A stretch of DNA of 42,832 nucleotides from assembly GCA_943914465.1 (NCBI GenBank), contig CALUCD010000012.1, forward strand, positions 1-42,832. The letters run 5' to 3'. Numbering within the stretch: the first letter of the stretch is position 1; every line of letters starts with the position of its first letter. The stretch is from an uncultured Corynebacterium sp. Lineage in GTDB: Bacteria; Actinomycetota; Actinomycetes; Mycobacteriales; Mycobacteriaceae. Made by a program: the position numbers and the translations under genes. Under the pieces are notes generated by a model. The model was not told the DNA's origin, made no database searches, and was given only the letters and a program-made list of their open reading frames with translations. Shown here piece by piece: positions 16,322 to 23,912 of this stretch.

Positions 16322-18056
16322 GAACGGTGTTCAGTTTCGCCGTAGCGTCGCGAATGAACTGCGCAATCCGGCTCGCGGGCGCGGTCGCGTCCCCGAACGG
16401 TGTCTCGGCCGCCAGCTTCGCCGCTGCAGCGTGCACACTCACCGCGTCGGCGAGGGTGAACTCGACCCCGCCTGAAACTACCAATCCCCCTGATGTTCGT
16501 GCATCCTCTTCGACCTGCAGCTGCGCGAAGATGCGTGCCAGGTGTGCCCCAAGGACACCTGCGAGCACATCACCGGAGCCAGGCGTAGCTGCCCATGAGT
16601 GCCCCGCATCCACGGCAAGCCCGATATACGGGTTGTCTTCTGGCGCGATAATGCTCACGCGGCCTTTGCGCACAATGGTGCACCCGAGCGCTGCCGCAAG
16701 CGCGAGCGTCTCGGCGAACCGCCCAGGCGCGGTAAGCCCTGACTCTGGAGCTTCCAGCCCGGCAGCCTCCCAGAGGCGTGTGAACTCCCCGTCGTGCGGG
16801 GTCAACACCGTCGGCGACGTCCGCGCTGCGAGGCGTTCAAGCAGGTCGGGATGGGTGGAAAGGAGGGTGAGGCCGTCGGCGTCGATAAGCAACGGCACCT
16901 CGAGTTCCAGCAACCACCGCAACTCGGCCGCTTCGGCCTCCCCCGTGCCGACGCCAGGGCCGAACACCCAGGTTTGCACGCGGCCGCTGTCTTGGAGCGT
17001 TTCAGTGGCGACAACCTCCGGCAGCGCTCTGACCACCTCCAACGCCTGCGGGCCGGCGTAGCGCACCATCGCGGGGGTGGCGTTGACAGCACCCATCGCG
17101 CACAGGATTGCCGCGCCCGGGTAATCGCTGCTGCCGGCGCGGATGCCAACAACCCCGCCGGTGTACTTGTTGTCATCGTGGCCAGGGGCGATGGCGGGCG
17201 CTGGTGCTGGGTTCAGGGTGACAATGCCGGAGGGCCACTGGCCAGTTGGGTGCTCAGGAACCACAGCACGGTTGGCAAGCAGCAGGTCAGGGCCGTCCTC
17301 TGCCCACTCGGGCATGTTTTCCACCAGCAACTCAGCCAGTGGCATCTCCGGCAGGCCGATTCCGGCGAGCAGCTGCAACCCGCACTGCGGGGCGAGCACG
17401 TGAGCGTGGCGCCACCCGCCAAAGGTGACCGTGACATCGGCGGTGATGTGCAGCTCGCCCGGCTGCCCGGTATCGGCGTTGATCCCGGATGGGATGTCCA
17501 CCGCCAGCACGGCGGCGCGAATGCGTTTCAGGAGGTCTACCAGTTCGGCGAGCTCCTCGCGCAGACCAGCGGTGGTGCCGATGCCGGTGATTGCGTCGAT
17601 AACCAGGCGGTAATTGCGTGCCCGCTCCATGTGCTCCCACGGTGGGTTGCTCAGCACTTTCCCCCCGGCGTTGCGGAACGCGGCCAATGCGCGCTCGTGC
17701 GCGGTCTCAGCGGTAAGCCACGCATCCACCGGGTGTCTCGCCAACGCCAGTTCAGCTCCTGCGTATAACCCGTCACCGCCGTTGCCGCCAGGCCCGGCAA
17801 GCACCAGAGTGCGTGCCTCGGCCTCCGTCTCTGGGTCGGGTGGGATGCGCACCCCACCCGCCGCACTCGCCCCACCCGCCGACCAGCGCGTTGTCCAGCG
17901 AGCTAAGCAGTCGCCTGGCCAGCTCAGCATGTCTTCGGCGACTTGGAACACGGCGTGGGCCGCGGACTGCATGAGCTCGTCGGGAAACGACTCTGCCGCA
18001 AGCAGCGGCGCTTCAGCCCGGCGAACTTGGTCTGCAGTAAACGTGCACGCATACAT
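16317..18056 (-). CDS. nnr: bifunctional NAD(P)H-hydrate epimerase / ADP-dependent dehydratase
   Basis: A 579-residue fusion that repairs hydrated NADH and NADPH. The N-terminal YjeF_N epimerase domain (about 1-230) starts TADQVRRAEAPLL and carries the nucleotide loop VLAGPGGNGGDGLYAG, then VIDAITGIGTTAGLR and LAVDIPSGINADTG. The C-terminal ribokinase-like dehydratase domain (about 265-575) has HDDNKYTGGVVGIRAGSSDYPGA, VLTPHDGEFTRLW, VRKGRVSIIAPED and the catalytic ATPGSGDVLAGVLGAHLA. The frame is open to 18107, but the ATG at 18056 begins just before the epimerase helix and has TAGCCT seven bases upstream. It is divergent from the DUF1846 gene, 40 bases between starts. Confidence 0.93.
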   Translation of the reverse strand: MYACTFTADQVRRAEAPLLAAESFPDELMQSAAHAVFQVAEDMLSWPGDCLARWTTRWSAGGASAAGGVRIPPDPETEAEARTLVLAGPGGNGGDGLYAGAELALARHPVDAWLTAETAHERALAAFRNAGGKVLSNPPWEHMERARNYRLVIDAITGIGTTAGLREELAELVDLLKRIRAAVLAVDIPSGINADTGQPGELHITADVTVTFGGWRHAHVLAPQCGLQLLAGIGLPEMPLAELLVENMPEWAEDGPDLLLANRAVVPEHPTGQWPSGIVTLNPAPAPAIAPGHDDNKYTGGVVGIRAGSSDYPGAAILCAMGAVNATPAMVRYAGPQALEVVRALPEVVATETLQDSGRVQTWVFGPGVGTGEAEAAELRWLLELEVPLLIDADGLTLLSTHPDLLERLAARTSPTVLTPHDGEFTRLWEAAGLEAPESGLTAPGRFAETLALAAALGCTIVRKGRVSIIAPEDNPYIGLAVDAGHSWAATPGSGDVLAGVLGAHLARIFAQLQVEEDARTSGGLVVSGGVEFTLADAVSVHAAAAKLAAETPFGDATAPASRIAQFIRDATAKLNTVH

Positions 18057-18063
18057 GGTGATC

Positions 18064-18069
18064 AGGCTA
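18064..18069 (-). promoter_or_regulatory. -10 hexamer TAGCCT (leaderless-type) of nnr
   Basis: TAGCCT on the minus strand ends 7 bases before the nnr ATG at 18056, with no ribosome binding site in between. Confidence 0.5.
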
Positions 18070-18083
18070 CGCCGTGGCGGCTG

Positions 18084-18089
18084 TACTAT
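18084..18089 (+). promoter_or_regulatory. -10 hexamer TACTAT (leaderless-type) of the DUF1846 gene
   Basis: TACTAT ends 7 bases before the ATG at 18097. Its -35 region would fall on the divergent nnr -10, so the two promoters probably compete. Confidence 0.5.
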
Positions 18090-18096
18090 TGCAGCC

Positions 18097-19590
18097 ATGC
18101 CGTACACGATCGGGTTCGACGCCGAGCGTTATATTCAGCTCCAGTCAGAACACATCACCACCCGGCGCGCGGAGATCGGCGGCAAGCTGTATCTGGAGAT
18201 GGGCGGCAAGCTGTTTGATGATTATCACGCTTCCCGCGTGTTGCCAGGGTTTACGCCGGACAACAAGATCGCGATGTTGGATCGCATTCAAGACGACATC
18301 GAGATTGTCATCTGTTTCAACGCAAGCGATGTGGTGCGCCAAAAGATACGTGCGGATTTGGGGATCACGTACGAAGACGATGTGCTTCGGCTTATTGACG
18401 TCTTCCGTGAGCGCGGATTTCTCATCGAAAACGTCGTGGTGACCCAGCTTGAGGGTGAAAACCCGACCGTGGAGGCGTTCCTTGAGCGCCTTGGCCGTCT
18501 GGGGTTGAAGGTTGCGCGGCATTATCTGATTCCGGGCTACCCCCATGATACGGCCGCTGTGGTCAGCGAGGACGGGTTTGGGCGCAACGAGTATGTGGAG
18601 ACGTCGCGCGATCTGATTGTGTTGACCGCGCCGGGGCCGGGTTCTGGCAAGCTCGCCACCTGCCTTAGCCAGGTCTACCACGACAACAAGCGCGGCATTC
18701 CCGCTGGGTACGCAAAGTTTGAGACGTTTCCGGTGTGGAATTTGCCCCTGTCACACCCGGTCAACCTCGCCTATGAGGCGGCGACGGCGGATTTGGATGA
18801 CATCAACGTCATTGACCAGTACCACTTGGATACCTACGGCGAGCAGGTGACCAGCTACAACCGCGATGTTGAGGTGTTTCCGCTGCTGCGGGCGCTGTTG
18901 CAGGAGGCCACCGGCAAGCAGCCGTATAAGTCCCCGACGGACATGGGTGTGAACATGGCGGGGTACTGCATCAGTGATGACGCGGCGTGCTGTCACGCCG
19001 CTGAGCAGGAGATCATCCGCCGCTACTACCACGCGTTGGTGGCGGAGCGTCGCCTTGAGGCTGACTCGACGGTTTCTGACCGGGTGCTCAATGTGATGCG
19101 CAAAGCCAACATTGAGGTAAGTCAGCGCAGTGTGGTCGCGCCCGCACTTGAGGTGGCGCAACGCACTGGCCAGCCCGGTGCGGCTCTTGAGCTGCCCAGT
19201 GGCCAGATTGTCACCGGCAAGACGTCGGAGCTCCTCGGCCCGTCCGCGGCGGTGCTGCTCAATGCGTTGAAAACGCTCGCAGGCATCCCGGATGAGGTGC
19301 ATCTGCTCTCCCCTGCCTCGATTGAGCCGATTCAGTCGCTGAAAACCCGCCATTTAGGTTCGATCAACCCCCGGTTGCACACTGATGAGGTGCTCATTGC
19401 CCTGTCAGTGTCCGCGTCGGCGGATCCGCGGGCACAGGCTGCGCTTGAGCACCTGAAGTCTTTGCGGGGGTGTGATGCGCATACCACCACCATCTTGGGC
19501 TCTGTCGATGAGGGGATTTTCCGCTCGCTTGGCGTTTTGGTCACGTCTGAGCCGCAGTATTGGCGTAAGGCGCTCTATCACAAGCGCTGA
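18097..19590 (+). CDS. DUF1846 domain-containing protein
   Basis: A 497-residue protein that matches the DUF1846 family along its length. The start YTIGFDAERYIQLQSEHI, the segment LYLEMGGKLFDDYHASRVLPGF, VVVTQLEGENPTVEAFLERL, LTAPGPGSGKLATCLSQVYHDN and the C-terminal half with SVDEGIFRSLGVLVTSEPQY are typical. The GPGSGK segment is a P-loop-like nucleotide-binding turn. The family is common in Gram-positive bacteria and of unresolved function; nucleotide-related roles have been suggested from structure, but none is established to my knowledge. The frame is open to 17614, but that stretch is antisense to nnr; the ATG at 18097 matches the family start and the leaderless -10. Confidence 0.9.
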   Translation: MPYTIGFDAERYIQLQSEHITTRRAEIGGKLYLEMGGKLFDDYHASRVLPGFTPDNKIAMLDRIQDDIEIVICFNASDVVRQKIRADLGITYEDDVLRLIDVFRERGFLIENVVVTQLEGENPTVEAFLERLGRLGLKVARHYLIPGYPHDTAAVVSEDGFGRNEYVETSRDLIVLTAPGPGSGKLATCLSQVYHDNKRGIPAGYAKFETFPVWNLPLSHPVNLAYEAATADLDDINVIDQYHLDTYGEQVTSYNRDVEVFPLLRALLQEATGKQPYKSPTDMGVNMAGYCISDDAACCHAAEQEIIRRYYHALVAERRLEADSTVSDRVLNVMRKANIEVSQRSVVAPALEVAQRTGQPGAALELPSGQIVTGKTSELLGPSAAVLLNALKTLAGIPDEVHLLSPASIEPIQSLKTRHLGSINPRLHTDEVLIALSVSASADPRAQAALEHLKSLRGCDAHTTTILGSVDEGIFRSLGVLVTSEPQYWRKALYHKR

Positions 19591-19652
19591 GGCCTGCCTG
19601 GGTAGCGGCATGGGGCTCGTCAAAAGCTGTTGTGCGTGTTGCGAATATTGCG

Positions 19653-19658
19653 TAGGCT
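19653..19658 (+). promoter_or_regulatory. -10 hexamer TAGGCT (leaderless-type) of the HTH gene
   Basis: TAGGCT ends 6 bases before the ATG at 19665. A TTGTGC at 19630-19635 lies 17 bases upstream and can serve as the -35. Confidence 0.5.
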
Positions 19659-19664
19659 CCGGGT

Positions 19665-20012
19665 ATGGACAACTCCCCGAAACTTTCCCCTGTTGAGCAG
19701 GCACTCGCTGAGCTCAACGGCAACCTGGCACAGTCCCGCTCGCAGTCCAAAGATAACGTCACTGTTGATAAAGAAACGGCCATCTGGATTCGCAACATTC
19801 TCGAAGACATTGCAGAAGGCCGCCTCGTGCGCTCACCAGAGCCAGAGGAGGAGATGACAACACAGCAAGTCGCGAACTTGCTCAACGTATCGCGCCCGTT
19901 CGTTGTCAAGCTTATTGACGACGGCCGCCTGCCCGGCCACAAAGTCGGCACCCACCGCCGCGTCTACACCCGCGACGCGATCAACTTCAAAACGAAGATG
20001 GACCGCTCGTGA
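19665..20012 (+). CDS. excisionase/MerR-like helix-turn-helix protein, possibly C-terminally truncated
   Basis: A 115-residue DNA-binding protein. Residues about 1-60 form a charged helical head (VEQALAELNGNLAQ, then KETAIWIRNILEDIAEG). Residues 63-108 are an excisionase-type winged HTH: MTTQQVANLLNVSRPFVVKL followed by IDDGRLPGHKVGTHRRV. Such proteins are often antitoxins paired with a downstream PIN-domain toxin, and usually continue 20-40 residues beyond the HTH. Here the protein stops seven residues after the HTH wing, and its TGA overlaps, in GTGA, the start of a PIG-L gene remnant. No PIN toxin is present. Either this is an orphan regulator or a deletion brought the two reading frames together. 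Confidence 0.75.
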   Translation: MDNSPKLSPVEQALAELNGNLAQSRSQSKDNVTVDKETAIWIRNILEDIAEGRLVRSPEPEEEMTTQQVANLLNVSRPFVVKLIDDGRLPGHKVGTHRRVYTRDAINFKTKMDRS

Positions 20013-20348
20013 CCCCACTGCACCTGACTAGCGGTGACTCCGTGCTCGCCGTGGTCGCTCACCCGGATGACATGGAGTACGGGGCCTCTGCGGCGGTAGC
20101 CAAATGGGTTGAAGACGGCGTTCGAGTGGATTACCTGCTGCTCACCCACGGTGAGCATGGCATCGCAGGGACCGACCCGGCTACTACTGCCCGGGTGCGC
20201 GAAACGGAACAGCGCCGTGCCTGAGGCGTACTTCCAAGCCCTGCCAGACCACCCCACCGGTGAAGAACTTGTTTCCGGCACGGCCGCTCAAGGCGGTGAG
20301 GCGATGGGCACCCAGTACGCAATTTTGTTCAAGGCGCACCAGTTGTAG
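20009..20348 (+). pseudogene. decayed PIG-L (LmbE-like) deacetylase gene
   Basis: The first 71 codons encode the start of a PIG-L family zinc deacetylase, including the metal-binding AVVAHPDDMEYG and LLLTHGEHGIAG, up to RVRETEQRRA and a stop at 20222-20224. From about 20219 a different frame encodes the C-terminal end of the same family (PEAYFQALPDHPTGEELVSG and then YAILFKAHQL), stopping at 20346-20348. A complete member has about 240 residues, so some 140-150 residues, including the later His metal ligand, have been deleted at the junction and the frame is broken. Intact relatives deacetylate GlcNAc-type substrates, for example in mycothiol synthesis. The start GTG overlaps the stop of the HTH gene. 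Confidence 0.8.
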
Positions 20349-20351
20349 GGT
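20346..20351 (+). promoter_or_regulatory. -10 hexamer TAGGGT (leaderless-type) of trhO
   Basis: TAGGGT ends 7 bases before the trhO ATG at 20359. Its first three bases are the stop codon of the PIG-L remnant. Confidence 0.5.
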
Positions 20352-20358
20352 GCACACT

Positions 20359-21282
20359 ATGACCGGAAAGATCCTGCTCTACTACAAGTTCCAGCCCATC
20401 GCAGACCCAGAAGCCGTGCGCCTGTGGCAGCGCGACCTCTGCGAGGGCCTTGGGCTGACCGGCAGGATCCTCATTTCCCCCCACGGCATCAACGGCACCG
20501 TCGGCGGTGACATCCGCGCCTGCAAAACCTACGCCCGCAAAACCAAAGAGTACTTCCGGGGCATGGAATTCAAATGGTCAGATGGCAATGCGGCCGACTT
20601 TCCCAAGCTCAGCGTCAAAGTCCGCGACGAGATCGTGGCATTCGGCGCACCGGGTGAGCTCAAGGTAGATGAATCTGGCGTGATCGGCGGTGGCACACAC
20701 CTGACGCCGCAGCAGGTCAACGACCTGGTAGCGGCTAACCCGGACGTGGTCTTCTTCGATGGGCGAAACGCACGCGAGGCAGAAATTGGCCGCTTCAAAA
20801 ATGCCGTCGTGCCTGATGTGGAGACCACGCACGATTTCATCGCGGAACTCGATAGCGGCAAGTACGACTGGATGAAGGACAAACCCGTCGTCTCATACTG
20901 CACCGGCGGTATCCGCTGTGAGGTGCTTACCTCGCTGATGAAAAACCGTGGGTTTGCGGAGGTCTACCAGATCGACGGGGGCATCGTGCGCTACGGCGAG
21001 CAATTCGGCAACGCCGGTTTGTGGGAGGGCTCGCTCTATGTTTTCGACGCCCGCATGCACACCGAGTTCGGCGCGCCCGACGACCCGAACTACGTCCAGG
21101 TCGGACACTGTGTCCACTGCGGCGAGGCAACCAATGAGTTTTTCAATTGCGCGAATGAGCCGGCGTGCCGGCACCAGTACCTCAGCTGCGCCGACTGCCG
21201 CCAGAAGTGCCCATACTGCGCCGCCTGTGCTGCTGGTGCTGACGGTGCCGCCTGTGCCGCCCAGGAATACAGCGAGGGCTAA
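20359..21282 (+). CDS. trhO: tRNA uridine-34 hydroxylase (rhodanese-like)
   Basis: A 307-residue TrhO/YceA family protein that hydroxylates uridine 34 in the tRNA wobble position. The N-terminal domain (LLYYKFQPIADPEAVRLWQRD, then GRILISPHGINGTVGG) is followed by a rhodanese domain with the catalytic cysteine in VVSYCTGGIRCEVLTSLM and the loop GFAEVYQIDGGIVRYGEQFG. The C-terminus holds a Cys-rich zinc-binding-like part: HCVHCGE, FNCANEPACRHQYLSCADCRQKCPYC written as successive CxxC/CxxxxxC units, typical of the longer TrhO proteins. The frame is open to 20260, but the ATG at 20359 matches the family start and the leaderless -10. Its stop overlaps by four bases that of the convergent membrane protein gene. 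Confidence 0.93.
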   Translation: MTGKILLYYKFQPIADPEAVRLWQRDLCEGLGLTGRILISPHGINGTVGGDIRACKTYARKTKEYFRGMEFKWSDGNAADFPKLSVKVRDEIVAFGAPGELKVDESGVIGGGTHLTPQQVNDLVAANPDVVFFDGRNAREAEIGRFKNAVVPDVETTHDFIAELDSGKYDWMKDKPVVSYCTGGIRCEVLTSLMKNRGFAEVYQIDGGIVRYGEQFGNAGLWEGSLYVFDARMHTEFGAPDDPNYVQVGHCVHCGEATNEFFNCANEPACRHQYLSCADCRQKCPYCAACAAGADGAACAAQEYSEG

Positions 21283-21752
21283 CCGGTCGCGTCGAGTGCG
21301 AGTATCCCCACCGTCATCACCAGCCACGCCATCGTAAACGGCACGATTGGCAGCCAAAACACGCCCATCCATGGCATCCACCGCTCGTAGCGGTTGAGTT
21401 TGCGCACCATGATCACCGCGCAGCCGATCAACATCACAACCGGCGGGATCGACGCGATGATTGCCCACCACGTACGCCACTGTTGCGTGCACAGCCATGT
21501 GGCTTCTCCGGTGCTGCACAGTGGGCCACCTTGCAGGCGAGAGATCGTCGCCAAGCTAAGCCCAACGACGAAGGTGATGGCCACAGTGGCGATGGCGTAC
21601 CAAATAGCCTGGCGGGTTGAGGCGCGGTTGCGCTGCGCGGTAACCAACGGGTCAGGCTCATCGGCTAAGGCGTCGAAGTCTTTCGGCTCGGGCCGGACGC
21701 GGCTGAACCTGTCCACCGCAGAGTTGAGATCATTTTCCGGATGCTCGCGCAT
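21279..21752 (-). CDS. small integral membrane protein, function unknown
   Basis: A 157-residue protein. A charged cytoplasmic head (about 45 residues, with RVRPEPKDFDALADEPDP) is followed by three membrane segments: AIWYAIATVAITFVVGLSLA, WWAIIASIPPVVMLIGCAVI and a Trp/Pro-rich last one from PWMGVFWLPIVP to the C-terminus. An external loop after helix 1 has two cysteines (LCSTGEATWLC), which could form a disulfide. Proteins with this layout and a DUF2537/DUF-like topology are common beside housekeeping genes in corynebacteria; I do not recognise a named family. The start at 21752 has TAGGGT seven bases upstream. Confidence 0.7.
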   Translation of the reverse strand: MREHPENDLNSAVDRFSRVRPEPKDFDALADEPDPLVTAQRNRASTRQAIWYAIATVAITFVVGLSLATISRLQGGPLCSTGEATWLCTQQWRTWWAIIASIPPVVMLIGCAVIMVRKLNRYERWMPWMGVFWLPIVPFTMAWLVMTVGILALDATG

Positions 21753-21759
21753 AGTGCCA

Positions 21760-21765
21760 ACCCTA
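21760..21765 (-). promoter_or_regulatory. -10 hexamer TAGGGT (leaderless-type)
   Basis: TAGGGT on the minus strand ends 7 bases before the ATG at 21752. The hexamer and spacing are identical to those of trhO. Confidence 0.5.
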
Positions 21766-21788
21766 ACGGGTGGTGGTGTCGCAGACCC

Positions 21789-22760
21789 CTAGCGGCGTCC
21801 TCGTGGGTAAATGATCACTGGCACTGGCGCGAACCGGATGAACTCCCCTTCGCGCGTGCCCACAAAGACGCGTTTGAGCTGGTCTGAGGGTTGAGAGCCG
21901 ATGCACATGAGGTCGCCCTTTTTCCACTTCACCGAGTCAATGGAGCGCTTCCACCCCTTGCCAGATGCAACGAAGCTGTGCACATCAAACGTATCCGCCG
22001 ACTCTGGGTTAATCGCGGTGGCTACCCCAAAGGCTTGGTCGCGCGCGCGGTCGAGCAAGCCGAGGGTGTGCTCATTCCACTCGGCTGCCTCATCAGAGAC
22101 ATCGGTTGCCTGCTCAGAAGGGGAAAACGCGATGATGCGCAGCGGAACGCCGAGCACGCACGCCAACGTGGCGGCATACGGCAGCCCGGAAAATCGGCCT
22201 TCGGGCTTGGGAGCGGCGGATTTCGATGACTCCACCAGCGCATAGGTGACGCGCGTAATGCCTTTTCGTGACAGGCTCACCCCTCTGGGCGCGAGACCCA
22301 GCGGTACTGGTGAGGAATGCATGAGCGCGTCTGCCACAGATGAGGGCCGGAACCGGTGTTTCGCGGTTTTCGCGTGGGATCCCAGCAGGATCATGTCGGC
22401 GGTAAAGGCCTCCGCCGAGGAGTAGAGCGAGGTGGCGATGTCGGCACACTCAGTAAGGCACGCCGCCTCATTCGCCCACTGTGAACTGGGCACATGTGCC
22501 TTCAGAGCTTTTTTCGCCTGCTGTTCGAATTCGGCGCTTTTGTCTTTGAGCCACTTCGAATGTTTCTTGGCGCTCAGCGGCTTTTTCCACTTCGTGTCGA
22601 CGGTCGACACCACCTGCACTTCGACCGGTAGCGAGCGGCCAAGCCACGCGGCGAATTCGACTGCTTCGGTGTTTTTAGGCTCCCAGCCGATGATGATGCG
22701 CAGCGCCTCACCGCTATCCGGAAGCGCTGCGAGATCAGAGGTAAAAGAGCGGTCCGCCAT
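21789..22760 (-). CDS. tandem universal stress protein (two Usp domains)
   Basis: A 323-residue cytoplasmic protein with two UspA-like domains (about 18-155 and 165-320). Domain 1 has the beta-strand start LRIIIGWEPKNTEAVEFAAWLG, the central MILLGSHA and the end SSVADALMHSSPVPLGLAPRG; domain 2 ends LMCIGSQPSDQLKRVFVGTREGEFIRFAPVPVIIY. The ATP-binding pattern G-x-x-G-x(9)-G-S/T is not intact in domain 1 (GSHAKTAKHRFRPSSV has no second glycine), so nucleotide binding is doubtful. Usp proteins buffer stress and act in cell-envelope or growth arrest responses. It lies just downstream of and on the same strand as the MarR gene, with TAAACT eight bases upstream of its ATG. Confidence 0.85.
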   Translation of the reverse strand: MADRSFTSDLAALPDSGEALRIIIGWEPKNTEAVEFAAWLGRSLPVEVQVVSTVDTKWKKPLSAKKHSKWLKDKSAEFEQQAKKALKAHVPSSQWANEAACLTECADIATSLYSSAEAFTADMILLGSHAKTAKHRFRPSSVADALMHSSPVPLGLAPRGVSLSRKGITRVTYALVESSKSAAPKPEGRFSGLPYAATLACVLGVPLRIIAFSPSEQATDVSDEAAEWNEHTLGLLDRARDQAFGVATAINPESADTFDVHSFVASGKGWKRSIDSVKWKKGDLMCIGSQPSDQLKRVFVGTREGEFIRFAPVPVIIYPRGRR

Positions 22761-22768
22761 CAGCGGGT

Positions 22769-22774
22769 AGTTTA
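22769..22774 (-). promoter_or_regulatory. -10 hexamer TAAACT (leaderless-type) of the usp gene
   Basis: TAAACT on the minus strand ends 8 bases before the usp ATG at 22760. Confidence 0.42.
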
Positions 22775-22830
22775 CGCCCCGGCGGGTGCTACCAACGAAT
22801 AGAAGAGCTTAAAAGCCCCCCTCACCGGAC

Positions 22831-23352
22831 TTACCGGTGCTCAGCAGCATCCTCCGCAGACGCATCACTCTCGCCGGCGCTTACGGAACCGGTTCTGCTC
22901 ATTTCTGTGTACGCCTGAGCCAGCGCGTTGACGGCCTCATCCGCGTCAGCGAGTTGGCGCAGATGAACGTCGTCAAGTGTTGCGAGCATCTCGGCGAGGA
23001 AGTGCGTGCGCTCCTTTCCAACCCGCTTCAGCTCCGCCGAGCCAAGCTCAGTAATTTCAACCGTGACTCCGCGGCGATCATCCTCTGCCCGCACTCGCTG
23101 TACGAGGCCGCGTTTTTCCAGTTGGTTGATGGTGTTTGAGGCGGTAGGCATGCGCACACCCTCGGCTTCGGCGAGTTGGCGGATGCGGCACGGACCGTCG
23201 TCTTCAAGCCGGTGCAAGATCGACAGCTGCGGGCCAGAGAGCGTGGACTGCTCGGCAGTGCGGAAATAGGTGACATAAAGCCGGGTCATGGCCGGTCGAA
23301 TGCGCCGCGCAAGTTCAACCGGGTCCGGGCGACGGTCAGCGGTGGGTCCCAT
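22831..23352 (-). CDS. malR: MarR-family transcriptional regulator (MalR-like)
   Basis: A 173-residue MarR protein. After a short head it has VELARRIRPAMTRLYVTYFR, the winged HTH (LSGPQLSILHRL, CRIRQLAEAEGVRMPTASNT, then the recognition helix and INQLEKRGLVQRV) and the wing with RAEDDRRGVTVEITELG, a textbook MarR layout. C. glutamicum MalR, a regulator of envelope remodelling and stress, sits next to the DUF5318-ponA genes, so I assign this as its orthologue on position and family. The frame is open to 23451, but that overlaps the divergent gene; the ATG at 23352 gives the usual start with AGAAAG upstream. Function as a DNA-binding repressor is from the family. Confidence 0.82.
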   Translation of the reverse strand: MGPTADRRPDPVELARRIRPAMTRLYVTYFRTAEQSTLSGPQLSILHRLEDDGPCRIRQLAEAEGVRMPTASNTINQLEKRGLVQRVRAEDDRRGVTVEITELGSAELKRVGKERTHFLAEMLATLDDVHLRQLADADEAVNALAQAYTEMSRTGSVSAGESDASAEDAAEHR

Positions 23353-23416
23353 TGGAGCTTTCTCTTTACAATCTTCACGCGCAATAAGCGCACCGAGGTA
23401 GACCGTCAGAATACCA

Positions 23417-23442
23417 GTTTCAGGGTTTCCTACACTTGAAAC
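23417..23442. promoter_or_regulatory. inverted repeat GTTTCA-N14-TGAAAC around the DUF5318 -10
   Basis: Arms at 23417-23422 and 23437-23442 enclose the TACACT -10 of the DUF5318 gene, between this gene and the divergent MarR gene. It could be a MarR operator; the match to a real site is untested. Confidence 0.3.
23431..23436 (+). promoter_or_regulatory. -10 hexamer TACACT (leaderless-type) of the DUF5318 gene
   Basis: TACACT ends 7 bases before the ATG at 23444, with no ribosome binding site in between. Confidence 0.52.
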
Positions 23443-23443
23443 G

Positions 23444-23815
23444 ATGATCAACTACACGCACGAGGTGTCGCACGAGTGGCAGCGTCGGGTTACCCTGCGC
23501 GAGTATCGCGCGGGCCGGTTGCGTAGGGACGCCGTGTGTGACGCCGATTTTCTCCTCCGCGCCGCAGCAGAACATCACGGCACTCAATCCCCGCGCCCGT
23601 GCCCAATCTGCGGGGACAAAAACCTGCGTGTGGTGAAGTGGGTCCACAGTGAGCACCTCGGTCGACGCAGTGGAACCGCTCGCAGTGATGAGGAGATTGC
23701 GCGGCTCGTGGCAGAAGTAGGTCCAGTTTCTGTTCATTTTGTCGAAGTCTGCTGTCAATGTAAATGGAATTATCTATTAAAAGAAGTCACTGCGATATTG
23801 CTAGTTGGAAGCTGA
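23444..23815 (+). CDS. DUF5318 zinc-ribbon-like protein
   Basis: A 123-residue cytoplasmic protein of a family confined to mycolic-acid-type actinobacteria and kept directly upstream of the ponA gene (Rv0049 next to ponA1 in M. tuberculosis). It has an Arg-rich head (VSHEWQRRVTLREYRAGRLRR) and a CPICG pair (about residue 53) matched by VCCQCKWN (about 105), which together look like a four-Cys zinc site. SVHFVEVCCQCKWNYLLKE is the typical end. Function is unknown; conserved position suggests a link to cell-wall synthesis or to the MarR gene opposite. ponA starts 97 bases later on the same strand. Confidence 0.88.
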   Translation: MINYTHEVSHEWQRRVTLREYRAGRLRRDAVCDADFLLRAAAEHHGTQSPRPCPICGDKNLRVVKWVHSEHLGRRSGTARSDEEIARLVAEVGPVSVHFVEVCCQCKWNYLLKEVTAILLVGS

Positions 23816-23912
23816 GTGAGCAGGGTAGGGTATCTGCGTGTAAAGATGTTGGCAGAGCCCCGTCTGGCACCTTCTGGAGCCGGTTCGGGGATTGAACGTG
23901 CAGGTAAGACGT

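Noticed and set aside
16146..16475. 109-codon plus-strand ORF opposite nnr and the small ORF
   Set aside because: Mostly antisense to nnr and lacking a ribosome binding site; composition random.
17614..18096. N-terminal extension of the DUF1846 frame
   Set aside because: It is antisense to nnr, unlike the family, and the ATG at 18097 has a matching -10.
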